A DNA stretch of 9,731 nucleotides. Source: Ilumatobacteraceae bacterium. Its GTDB lineage: Bacteria > Actinomycetota > Acidimicrobiia > Acidimicrobiales > Ilumatobacteraceae. Where the stretch lies: positions 1 to 9,731 of the forward strand of contig JANRBC010000011.1 in the NCBI GenBank assembly GCA_030727685.1, given 5' to 3'. The notes below the pieces were generated by a model that made no database searches, was not told the DNA's origin, and saw only the letters and a list, made by a program, of their open reading frames with translations. Numbering within the stretch: the first letter of the stretch is position 1; every line of letters begins with the position of its first letter. A program made the position numbers and the translations under genes. Of the stretch, positions 1 through 7,050 are shown piece after piece.

Positions 1-2
1 AA

Positions 3-1505
3 GCGGGCGTACGCATTCTCGAACAAAACGGCAATGCAGTTGATGCTGCGATTGCGACAAGCGCAGCAATGGCCGTTGTCGCACCACATCTTTGCGGCAT
101 GGGCGGAGATCTATTCGCACTAGTGCATGTTGATGGTCAAGTGCACTCGCTAAATGCCGCCGGTCGCGCTGGTTCTGGCGTCAACCCAGAACAATTGCGC
201 CAACAAGGTTTCACGCACGTGCCAATGAACGCGAACTTCAATTCGATAACTGTGCCCGGATGTGTAGTCGGATGGCTCGCCCTTCATGAACGCTTTGGCA
301 CTTTGCCCCTCGAACTTTTGTTTGCCGATGCAATTCGTCTTGCCGAAAACGGTTTTAGGTCTTCACCACTTTTAATCAACTCGTTTAAGCGACTTGACGA
401 GGCTTGGAAACCAAATTTTAAAGATCTGCATTCGATGACAACAGAAGTTGCGTCAACAATTAAGCGGCCAGGTCTCGGGCGCACTCTTCGTGCGGTTGCC
501 ACACGTGGTCGCGATGCTTTTTATGCAGGCGAGTTTGCCGAAGGCCTAATCGAAATTGCAAATGGCATGTACACGCGCGAAGATCTTGCCGGCGCAAGCG
601 CAACTTGGGACAAACCGATTTCAGTTGACGCATATGGTCATCGTGTTTGGTCGACTGCTGCCCCATCACAGGGTTATTTGTTTCTGGCAGCACTCGCAAT
701 CAGCGAGCAACTTGATCTTCCTGATGACCCGAACGATGCGCAATGGGCTCACCTGCTGATTGAAGCATCAACAGCCGTCGGCTATGACCGAACCGAAGTT
801 CTTCACGACCGCGCCGACCTCGGCGCCACTCTCGAAGACCTCGTCAAACGCAAGTCGTTGATCAGCCCGCAATCTGCATCGCCGCGCAGCCATGTGGGCC
901 AAGACGGTGACACTACATATATGTGTGCAGTCGATGGCAATTCAATGGGTGTTTCGTTGATTAACTCGAATGCGTCGGGTTTTGGCTCTGGGCTTGTCGA
1001 GCAACGAACCGGCATTAACTTGCACAATCGCGGTCTCGGTTTTTCGTTGATGCGCGGGCACGAATCTGAACTTGCGGCTGGTCGACAACCACCTCACACG
1101 TTGTGCCCCGCGCTGATCACCCGAAAAGATGGTTCTCTTCTTTCGGTGCTCGGAACAATGGGCGGCGATGCTCAACCCCAAATTATTTTGCAACTAATTA
1201 CTCGGCTGTTGCGAAATCGGGGCGCTGCTCGCAAGCCAGCAGAAATTGTTGATGCAGGTCGTTGGGTGCTTCGTGGGCCAACCACCGGTTTCGACACTTG
1301 GTCTTCGCAATCACCACCAACCGTGCAAGTCGAAGGACACGCACCAGAAAGTTGGCTAGGCGAACTCACCTCACGAGGACACCAAGTTGAGCAACGCCCT
1401 CGACTTGACTCGGGTTTTGGTCACGCAAACATGATTGTGATCGACGAAAACGGAAATATATCTGGCGGCGCAGACAGCCGAACTGTGGTCGGCAGTTGCG
1501 AGTAA
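3..1505 (+). CDS. Gamma-glutamyltransferase-family Ntn hydrolase, 5' end missing
   Basis: The reading frame is open from base 3, before the first ATG at 69, and that upstream part encodes the conserved family start (GVRILEQNGNAVDAAIA). The gene is therefore cut by the window edge, and probably only about 15-40 residues are missing. The fragment has 500 residues. The family makes a precursor that cleaves itself before a Thr, which becomes the N-terminal nucleophile of the small subunit. Here that Thr is the first one in DTTYMCAVD (codon 912-914, fragment residue 304). Downstream lies GTMGGDAQPQ, the glycine-rich oxyanion-region motif. The segment after the nucleophile reads LHNRGLGFSL where E. 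coli Ggt has LLNNQMDDFS, so the Asp that binds the substrate amino group appears to be Gly. This resembles the YwrD-like branch more than classical glutathione hydrolases, so the substrate is uncertain. No signal peptide can be judged. It converges on oxyR with a 15-bp gap. Confidence 0.9.
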   Translation, partial: AGVRILEQNGNAVDAAIATSAAMAVVAPHLCGMGGDLFALVHVDGQVHSLNAAGRAGSGVNPEQLRQQGFTHVPMNANFNSITVPGCVVGWLALHERFGTLPLELLFADAIRLAENGFRSSPLLINSFKRLDEAWKPNFKDLHSMTTEVASTIKRPGLGRTLRAVATRGRDAFYAGEFAEGLIEIANGMYTREDLAGASATWDKPISVDAYGHRVWSTAAPSQGYLFLAALAISEQLDLPDDPNDAQWAHLLIEASTAVGYDRTEVLHDRADLGATLEDLVKRKSLISPQSASPRSHVGQDGDTTYMCAVDGNSMGVSLINSNASGFGSGLVEQRTGINLHNRGLGFSLMRGHESELAAGRQPPHTLCPALITRKDGSLLSVLGTMGGDAQPQIILQLITRLLRNRGAARKPAEIVDAGRWVLRGPTTGFDTWSSQSPPTVQVEGHAPESWLGELTSRGHQVEQRPRLDSGFGHANMIVIDENGNISGGADSRTVVGSCE

Positions 1506-1520
1506 TAGTTCGCTAATTAT

Positions 1521-2438
1521 TTAAGAACTTACGTTTTGCGAAAATCGATTGTTCTTGCCGATTTTTTCGGCAATGTCAATAAACATTTCAGCGAACGGCC
1601 ACGACCTGCGCCAAATCAAACCGATGGTGCGACTCGGTGATTGACCCGCGAACCGACGTGTGACGATGCCGCGACCCGAACCTGCTTCAACTTTTTCTGC
1701 GCACTCGGGCAGCAATGTGACACCCATGCCTGCGGCGACCATTTGCGAAAGCGTCGCCATGCTCGTTGCTTGAATTTCACTTGGCTCGCTGAATGCAAGT
1801 TGACAAACTTGTGCCACTTGGTCACGAAGGCAATGCCCCTCTTCGAGAAGAATCACCCGCTCGCCTCGCAACTTTTCTAATTTGAGCGGCGATTTCGAAC
1901 TCGCCAATTCGTGATTGGTCGGCATCGCCAACAAGAACTTGTCTTCAGCAATTGGTGCTGTGAGAAACTCATCAGAAAAAACTGGCAACGCCAAAAGACC
2001 GAGATCAATTTCGCCTCGACGCAACGAATCTAAAAGTTTGTTTGTTGTCATCTCAAATATTCGCAACTCGGCGTCTGGGTGCGAACTTTTAAAAGAACGA
2101 ACCACATCTGGCAAAACATATGGAGCAAGCGTCGGTATGACGCCGAGACCAATTTCGCCGCGCAAATGTTTGCCGTCATGCTTTGTTGCCTCGACAAGAC
2201 CGACAACTTCTCGCAAAACTGCACGAGCCCGCTTCAACACTTCGTCGCCATGTGTTGTCAACAGAACACCACGATTTGTGCGCTCGAAAAGCGTGACGCC
2301 CAACTTTCGCTCGAGCTCTTTTATCTGAGCACTCAGCGCCGGCTGTGAGACAAATTGCTCATCGGCTGCAACGCCAAATGAGCCCGAATCGGCAATGGCG
2401 ACGAAATAACGCAGTTGCTGAAGGGTTGGCAGTGACAT
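1521..2438 (-). CDS. oxyR: Hydrogen peroxide-sensing LysR-type regulator OxyR
   Basis: This is a 305-residue LysR-type regulator of normal length. Residues about 4-63 form the winged helix-turn-helix (SGSFGVAADEQFVSQPALS), and about 92-300 the periplasmic-binding-like sensor domain. The peroxide-sensing motif of OxyR is intact: GHCLRDQ with Cys203 and a second Cys at 212. The nine-residue spacing equals that of E. coli Cys199/Cys208, which form a disulfide on oxidation. The following ATSxxTLxxMVAAGxGVTLLP block is also OxyR-typical. An extra Cys occurs at 246. It is divergent from katG, the classic OxyR target, across 70 bp. The ATG at 2438 is preceded at 6 nt by TAAGAT with no Shine-Dalgarno sequence, suggesting a leaderless mRNA. 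Family assignment is firm; whether it activates or represses is inferred separately. Confidence 0.95.
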   Translation of the reverse strand: MSLPTLQQLRYFVAIADSGSFGVAADEQFVSQPALSAQIKELERKLGVTLFERTNRGVLLTTHGDEVLKRARAVLREVVGLVEATKHDGKHLRGEIGLGVIPTLAPYVLPDVVRSFKSSHPDAELRIFEMTTNKLLDSLRRGEIDLGLLALPVFSDEFLTAPIAEDKFLLAMPTNHELASSKSPLKLEKLRGERVILLEEGHCLRDQVAQVCQLAFSEPSEIQATSMATLSQMVAAGMGVTLLPECAEKVEAGSGRGIVTRRFAGQSPSRTIGLIWRRSWPFAEMFIDIAEKIGKNNRFSQNVSS

Positions 2439-2452
2439 AACTAAATCTTATG
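2436..2452. promoter_or_regulatory. Candidate OxyR operator (CATAA-N7-TTATG)
   Basis: A perfect 17-bp inverted repeat, CATAA-CTAAATC-TTATG, lies between oxyR and katG. It satisfies the LysR T-N11-A rule (T2438, A2450). Its ATAA-N7-TTAT core has the same geometry as the ATAG-N7-CTAT unit of the E. coli OxyR consensus. A second TTATG occurs 31 bp further on at 2479-2483, about three helical turns away. The palindrome covers the oxyR start codon and its -10 box, and sits in the katG -35/-10 spacer and the first bases of its -10. A bound protein would therefore cover both promoters. Assignment to OxyR is inferred from position and geometry. Confidence 0.55.
2445..2450 (-). promoter_or_regulatory. 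oxyR -10 box, leaderless arrangement
   Basis: TAAGAT on the minus strand ends exactly 6 nt before the oxyR ATG, so transcription would begin at or next to the start codon. There is no Shine-Dalgarno sequence and no convincing -35 box. TANNNT at this spacing is the usual signature of leaderless genes in Actinomycetota. Confidence 0.45.
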
Positions 2453-2508
2453 ATACTTCGCCAAAAATACGATTTGCCTTATGGACAAAAACAGCCGAGA
2501 ATGTCACC

Positions 2509-4677
2509 ATGACAAACAACCAAACCAGCAGCTGCCCCTTTTCAGGCGGAGCAATCACAGCAGAAAACATGGGCACCACAAATACAAAGTGGTGGCCAAA
2601 TCAACTCAACGTTCGAGTTCTTCATAACAATCCAGAAGTTGGCGATCCGATGGATCCTGATTTCGATTATGCAAAAGAGTTCAAGTCACTTGATCTTGAT
2701 TCAGTAGTAAAAGATCTCTCCGTCTTGATGACAGATTCACAAGATTGGTGGCCAGCCGACTACGGCCATTACGGTCCGTTCTTCATCCGCATGGCATGGC
2801 ACGCGGCTGGTACATACCGAATTTCAGACGGTCGTGGCGGCGGCGGCGCAGGTATGCAACGTTTCGCACCAACCAACTCGTGGCCAGACAACGGCAACCT
2901 CGACAAGGCACGCCGACTTCTTTGGCCGATCAAGCAAAAGTACGGCAACAAAATTTCGTGGGCCGACTTGATGATCCTCACGGGTCATGTTGCTCTCGAA
3001 ACGATGGGCTTTAAGTCGTTCGGTTTTGCCGGCGGTCGCCCAGACGTTTACGAATCAGATGACACTTATTGGGGCACAGAAACAACATGGCTTGCCGATG
3101 AGCGTTACTCAGGTGATCGCGAACTTGCCAACCCGTTGGCAGCAGTTCAAATGGGTTTGATCTACGTCAACCCAGAAGGTCCGAACGGAGTTGCAGATCC
3201 AGTTTTGTCGGCTCGCGACGTTCGCGAAACATTCGCCCGCATGGCGATGAACGACGAAGAAACTGTCGCACTTGTTGCAGGTGGTCACACATTCGGCAAA
3301 GCACACGGTGCTGGCGACCCAGGCAAGTTCGTTGGGCCAGAACCAGAAGCAGCACCGATTCATGCAATGGGTCTTGGTTGGTTGAACTCAATGGGTTCAG
3401 GTCGCGGCGTCGACACAATCACCAGCGGCATCGAAGGCGCATGGACAACAAACCCAACGCAGTGGGACAACGACTACTTCAAGATTCTGCTCGAGAACGA
3501 ATGGGAGTTGACCAAGAGCCCAGCAGGCGCTCAACAGTGGATTCCGAAAGGTGGAGCGATGGCTGGCACCGTGCCAGACGCGCACGATGCATCGCGAAAG
3601 CATGCACCGATCATGACGACAGCAGATCTTGCGCTGAAGTTTGATCCTGCTTACCTCAAGATCTCGAAAGACTTCTATGCAAACCCAGACAAGTTTGCAG
3701 ACGCTTTCGCTCGCGCATGGTTCAAACTGAACCACCGCGACATGGGTCCAAAGTCTCGTTACTTGGGCAACTTGGTGCCAAAGGAAGATTTGATTTGGCA
3801 AGATCCAGTTTCGAAGCCGGGCAAAGTGCCGACTGCAGCAGACGTTGCAAACCTGAAAAAGAAGATCCTCGCAAGCGGACTTTCAGTTTCAGATTTGGTC
3901 TTCACAGCATGGGCATCAGCTTCAACATTCAGAGGCACAGACAAGCGTGGCGGTGCAAACGGCTCACGTGTTCGTTTGGCACCTCAGAAAAATTGGGAAG
4001 CAAACGACCCAACTGAATTGGCGAAGGCTCTCAAGGTTTACGAGGCTCTCAGCGCAGAAACCGGCTTCTCAATTGCCGACTTGATCGTTCTCGGCGGTAA
4101 CGCTGCAGTCGAAAAAGCTGCGCAAGATGCTGGCGTGAAAGTTGAAGTGCCGTTCTTGCCAGGTCGTGGCGATGCCAAGGCCGAGCAGACCGACGTCGAT
4201 TCGTTCGCAGTGCTTGAACCAACTTTTGATGGTTTCCGCAACTATCTGCGTCCGGGCCATGTACAAACAACCGAACAGTTGCTGCTTGAAAAAGCCGCCT
4301 TGCTCACTCTCAGCGCGCCAGAAATGACAGTGCTGGTTGGTGGCATGAGGGCATTGAACGCCAACTACAAGCGTTCAAGCCATGGTGTATTCACCAAGAC
4401 ACCGGGCGTTCTGACGAACGACTTCTTCGTGGCCTTGACTGACATCAACATCGATTGGAAGCCGACAGACAAGTCTGAAGAGTTGTTTGAAGGTCGCGAT
4501 CGCAAGACAGGCAAAGTCATCTGGACAGGCACACGCAATGACTTGATCTTCGGATCAAACTCGCAATTGCGTGCACTCTCCGAGGTCTACGCTCAAAGCG
4601 ACGCGAAGGCAAAGTTCGTGCGCGATTTCGTCGCCGCATGGACAAAGGTAATGAACCTCGACCGCTTCGACAAATAA
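2509..4677 (+). CDS. katG: Bifunctional catalase-peroxidase KatG
   Basis: KatG is a haem b enzyme that removes hydrogen peroxide by catalase and peroxidase reactions in the cytoplasm. The 722-residue protein has the normal two-domain length. The active N-terminal domain carries the distal triad Arg94, Trp97, His98 (IRMAWHAAGTYR) and the proximal haem ligand His260 (GGHTFGKAHGAG). It also has Trp312 and a TSGIE segment with Ser306, the counterpart of M. tuberculosis Ser315. The Met-Tyr-Trp crosslink needed for catalase activity can form from Trp97, Tyr219 (LIYVNPEGP) and Met245 (ARMAMND). The C-terminal domain from about residue 410 is the degenerate haem-less copy. The ATG at 2509 has only a weak GAGA ribosome site at 2497-2500. 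It is divergent from oxyR, which presumably controls it. No key residue is missing. Confidence 0.98.
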   Translation: MTNNQTSSCPFSGGAITAENMGTTNTKWWPNQLNVRVLHNNPEVGDPMDPDFDYAKEFKSLDLDSVVKDLSVLMTDSQDWWPADYGHYGPFFIRMAWHAAGTYRISDGRGGGGAGMQRFAPTNSWPDNGNLDKARRLLWPIKQKYGNKISWADLMILTGHVALETMGFKSFGFAGGRPDVYESDDTYWGTETTWLADERYSGDRELANPLAAVQMGLIYVNPEGPNGVADPVLSARDVRETFARMAMNDEETVALVAGGHTFGKAHGAGDPGKFVGPEPEAAPIHAMGLGWLNSMGSGRGVDTITSGIEGAWTTNPTQWDNDYFKILLENEWELTKSPAGAQQWIPKGGAMAGTVPDAHDASRKHAPIMTTADLALKFDPAYLKISKDFYANPDKFADAFARAWFKLNHRDMGPKSRYLGNLVPKEDLIWQDPVSKPGKVPTAADVANLKKKILASGLSVSDLVFTAWASASTFRGTDKRGGANGSRVRLAPQKNWEANDPTELAKALKVYEALSAETGFSIADLIVLGGNAAVEKAAQDAGVKVEVPFLPGRGDAKAEQTDVDSFAVLEPTFDGFRNYLRPGHVQTTEQLLLEKAALLTLSAPEMTVLVGGMRALNANYKRSSHGVFTKTPGVLTNDFFVALTDINIDWKPTDKSEELFEGRDRKTGKVIWTGTRNDLIFGSNSQLRALSEVYAQSDAKAKFVRDFVAAWTKVMNLDRFDK

Positions 4678-4683
4678 AGAAGC

Positions 4684-4700
4684 GGCGGTTAAAAACCGCT
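4684..4700. terminator. Hairpin at the katG / aldo-keto reductase convergent junction
   Basis: GCGGTT-AAA-AACCGC (4685-4699) is a perfect 6-bp stem with a triloop, plus a G-T closing pair. It sits 7 nt after the katG stop and 6 nt before the stop of the opposing gene. On the minus strand it is followed by the pyrimidine-rich CGCTTCTTTA; on the plus strand the tail is not T-rich. A two-way terminator is likely, stronger for the minus-strand gene. Confidence 0.55.
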
Positions 4701-4705
4701 AAAAC

Positions 4706-5704
4706 TTATGGCCTTGTTTTTGGCGACTCGGTTTTTCTCGGGTCGCTAATTACAACGCCGTCAAGCACTTTGTCGATTGCCTTCAAGGTGTCGGCATCAA
4801 GAACGACGCCTGCAGCCTTGACATTGTCGTCGAGTTGCTCGGGTCGGGTTGCGCCAACAATTGCTGAAGCCACGTTCTTATTTTGCAACGTCCAGGCGAT
4901 TGACATTTGCGCCATCGTGATGCCGGCTTTTTCAGCTATTGGTTTCAGTTGTTGCACACGAGTCAAAACATCATCGTTGAGCCAGCGTGCAATAAAGTTT
5001 TTGCCACTCAGTTCATCGGTTGCGCGTGAGCCAGCCGGTGGCGGTTGACCTGGCAAATACTTGCCGCTCAAAACACCTTGTGCCATCGGCGACCAAACAA
5101 TTTGTGACATGCCGGCATCTTGCGAAGCCGGAATAACTTCTTGTTCGATCACGCGCCACAACATCGAATATTGCGGCTGATTCGAAATGAATGGAACTTT
5201 TAACTCGCGCGCGAGTGCCGCACCGCGAGTGATCTGGTCTGCATCCCATTCTGAGACACCTATATATAGGGCTTTGCCTTGGCGCACGATGTCGGCAAAT
5301 GCAAGCATCGTCTCTTCGAGTGGTGTTTCGACATCGAAGCGATGCGCTTGATACAGGTCAACGTGGTCGAGATTCATGCGCTTGAGCGATCCGTGGATTG
5401 AATCCATAATGTGCTTGCGCGACAAACCGCGATCGTTGACGCCCGCACCAGTCGGCCAATAGACCTTGGTGAAAACTTCAATACTTTGGCGTGGCACGCC
5501 AGCCAAAGCACGGCCCAAAACTTCTTCGGCACGAGTGCCTGCGTAAACATCGGCCGTATCAAAAGTTGTGATGCCAAGATCAAGTGCGCGCTTGACGCAC
5601 GCGTTGGCAGCATCTTCTTCAACTTGACTGCCGTGGGTGATCCAGTTGCCGTAACTGATCGCTGAGATTTTGAAACCGCTGTTGCCGAGATATCTAAATT
5701 CCAT
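4706..5704 (-). CDS. Aldo/keto reductase, Kv-beta (AKR6)-like
   Basis: This 332-residue NADPH-dependent TIM-barrel oxidoreductase would reduce aldehydes or ketones in the cytoplasm. The full catalytic tetrad is present: Asp49 and Tyr54 (FDTADVYAGTRAE), Lys80 (VFTKVYW) and His121 (LYQAHRFD). The cofactor end shows WSPMAQGVLSGKY (about 204-216) and AIVGATRPEQLDDN (about 281-294). Blocks such as RGLSRKHI, TPLEETMLAFADIV and GVSEWDADQI resemble bacterial relatives of the voltage-gated potassium channel beta subunit. Unlike the mammalian beta subunits, which carry Asn in the His121 position, the tetrad here is complete, so it is likely an active enzyme. The substrate cannot be deduced. The ATG at 5704 has no Shine-Dalgarno sequence but a TAGGTT box 6 nt upstream. 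It is divergent from the GNAT-AAA gene across 78 bp. Confidence 0.93.
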   Translation of the reverse strand: MEFRYLGNSGFKISAISYGNWITHGSQVEEDAANACVKRALDLGITTFDTADVYAGTRAEEVLGRALAGVPRQSIEVFTKVYWPTGAGVNDRGLSRKHIMDSIHGSLKRMNLDHVDLYQAHRFDVETPLEETMLAFADIVRQGKALYIGVSEWDADQITRGAALARELKVPFISNQPQYSMLWRVIEQEVIPASQDAGMSQIVWSPMAQGVLSGKYLPGQPPPAGSRATDELSGKNFIARWLNDDVLTRVQQLKPIAEKAGITMAQMSIAWTLQNKNVASAIVGATRPEQLDDNVKAAGVVLDADTLKAIDKVLDGVVISDPRKTESPKTRP

Positions 5705-5710
5705 GCCTTT

Positions 5711-5716
5711 AACCTA
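5711..5716 (-). promoter_or_regulatory. Aldo/keto reductase -10 box, leaderless arrangement
   Basis: TAGGTT on the minus strand is separated from the ATG by exactly 6 nt (5705-5710). This is the same layout as oxyR and the GNAT-AAA gene and predicts a leaderless transcript. No good -35 box is seen. Confidence 0.4.
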
Positions 5717-5770
5717 CTTGCCCACGAGTTATCGGGCTAAATAATGGCGCTCAGGCGACGTTTGTAGACC

Positions 5771-5776
5771 TAGCCT
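5771..5776 (+). promoter_or_regulatory. GNAT-AAA gene -10 box, leaderless arrangement
   Basis: TAGCCT is followed by 6 nt and then the GTG start at 5783. There is no ribosome binding site between them. The position supports GTG 5783 as the true start. Confidence 0.4.
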
Positions 5777-5782
5777 TATTCT

Positions 5783-7048
5783 GTGTACAAAGTACGCGAC
5801 CTAGTACCTGGCGATATCTCGTCGGCGGTTCGTCTGCTCGAACTTTGTCGCGGTCTGCCCGACTCGAGACCAGTTGACATCGCTAAGTTTGTCGCCGACT
5901 CCAGTGCTGGCTCACCTGCAATTGTTGCAGTGGCAGATAACGAGGTCGTCGGTTTAGTTTCGAGTCGAATCAGCAATGACGACGCTTGGATCAATATCGT
6001 CGCGATTAGCCCGAAGTGGCGACATCAAGGCATCGGCTCGGCGATGCTTCAACGCCTTGAAGAAAAACTTTTGCATGAAGGTGTACGCAAAATTTCTGCA
6101 CTATTAACCAACTTTGAGGCAGGTCAAACAGCACTCGTCAACCGCGGCTTCAGCCCGACTCACGATCTCGTGCTTTACGAAAAGTCAGAACCGATCGAAC
6201 CATCTGCGATGCGTGTTCTTGATCAGTGGGGTGGCGAACTTTGCGATGCCGCATTGTGGGACCGCGTAGCCGGCATGGAAGCCGAAAAAACCTTGATCGA
6301 GAATCGAATTATTGCCCCGCTCGCAGATTCAGAATTGGCTGCCAAAATTGGGGTGAACGCGCCGTCAGCAGTGATGCTGTTTGGTCCCCCTGGTACGGGC
6401 AAAACAACTTTCGCTCGTGCAATCGCGGGGCGACTTGGCTGGCCGTTTGTTGAGTTGTTGCCTTCGAAACTTGATAGCGGCGAAAATTCACTTGCTGCCG
6501 AACTTCGCAATGCTCTCACTGAACTACTCAAACTTGAAAACATCGTTGTGTTCATCGACGAAGTTGACGAAATCGCAACAGCGCGAACCGAGAGCCCCGG
6601 TACTCGCGGTGTTGTCAATGAATTGCTCAAGATGATTCCGGCGTTTCGTACACGTGCTGGGCATCTTCTTATCTGTGCGACAAACTTTGTCAACAACATC
6701 GACCCTGCAGTGTTGCGCCCCGGTCGGTTTGACCTCGTAATACCAATCGGTCCACCAGATGAAGACGCGCGCCACGCACTATGGACGAAAATTCTGGCTC
6801 GACTCGACACGCAAGATGTGAAAATCAAAGATTTGGTCAAAGCGACCGAAGGCTTTACTCCGGGCGATATCGAATTGGCCTCGCAACGTGCGGCGAGCAT
6901 CGCTTTTGATCGGGCTCGAAAAGGCATTGAGCCAAGCCACATCACCAGTTATGACTTTGTGCAGTCGATCTCAAGAACAAATGCGTCGATTACTTCACAA
7001 ATCGCCAAGCAATTTGCTGAAGAGTCAAAGAAATTTGGGCGCGCTTAA
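5783..7048 (+). CDS. GNAT N-acetyltransferase fused to an AAA ATPase
   Basis: One 421-residue frame holds two domains. Residues about 1-135 are a GNAT fold: an R-D-L-V-P-G-D opening, the hydrophobic strand AIVAVADNEVVGLV, then acetyl-CoA motif A, VAISPKWRHQGIGSAML (about 73-89), and a RGF segment near 121-123. After a linker (about 136-160) comes a classical AAA module. It has Walker A GPPGTGKT (201-208), Walker B VVFIDE (255-260), sensor 1 Asn301 (ICATN), the SRH arginines in LRPGRFD (Arg312, Arg315), and a sensor-2 region at FTPGDIELA (358-366). The pore-loop-1 position reads KLDSGEN (229-235) and lacks the aromatic residue used for substrate threading in FtsH or Cdc48 relatives. The AAA part therefore may remodel or regulate rather than unfold processively. 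The function is unknown; acetylation of a protein or small molecule controlled by ATP-driven oligomerisation is one guess. The downstream membrane gene starts 2 nt after the stop. Confidence 0.9.
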   Translation: MYKVRDLVPGDISSAVRLLELCRGLPDSRPVDIAKFVADSSAGSPAIVAVADNEVVGLVSSRISNDDAWINIVAISPKWRHQGIGSAMLQRLEEKLLHEGVRKISALLTNFEAGQTALVNRGFSPTHDLVLYEKSEPIEPSAMRVLDQWGGELCDAALWDRVAGMEAEKTLIENRIIAPLADSELAAKIGVNAPSAVMLFGPPGTGKTTFARAIAGRLGWPFVELLPSKLDSGENSLAAELRNALTELLKLENIVVFIDEVDEIATARTESPGTRGVVNELLKMIPAFRTRAGHLLICATNFVNNIDPAVLRPGRFDLVIPIGPPDEDARHALWTKILARLDTQDVKIKDLVKATEGFTPGDIELASQRAASIAFDRARKGIEPSHITSYDFVQSISRTNASITSQIAKQFAEESKKFGRA

Positions 7049-7050
7049 TC

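Larger units (their letters stand above)
2426..2454 (+). promoter_or_regulatory. katG promoter
   Basis: TTGGCA (2426-2431), a 17-bp spacer and TATGAT (2449-2454) make a strong sigma70-type promoter directed at katG, each box one base off consensus. The predicted start of transcription is near 2461, giving a leader of about 48 nt. The -35 box lies inside the first codons of the divergent oxyR gene. Confidence 0.6.

Noticed and set aside
1557..1571. GCCGA-TTTTT-TCGGC hairpin near the oxyR 3' end
   Set aside because: It lies inside the oxyR coding sequence, about 35 bp before the stop, so it cannot end the oxyR message. It is about 50 bp past the ggt stop with no T-tract after the stem on the plus strand.
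2501..2512. Three-codon upstream mini-ORF (ATG TCA CCA TGA) overlapping the katG start
   Set aside because: The weak GAGA site ends immediately next to its ATG and is spaced for the katG ATG instead. It is probably accidental.
3397..3801. 134-residue open frame antisense to katG
   Set aside because: It lies wholly inside the firmly identified katG coding region, with no start signal or recognisable domain.
4638..5048. 136-residue plus-strand frame spanning the end of katG and the reductase
   Set aside because: It crosses the junction hairpin and overlaps two genes with strong homology; the translation looks like noise.
5720..5737. GCCC-N10-GGGC inverted repeat between the reductase and the GNAT-AAA gene
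   Set aside because: The arms are only 4 bp and do not extend. It could be an operator but is within chance expectation.
6223..6945. 240-residue open frame antisense to the AAA domain
   Set aside because: Its composition is Ser/Ala/Arg-rich low-information sequence with no motif. It mirrors the codon bias of the real plus-strand gene.
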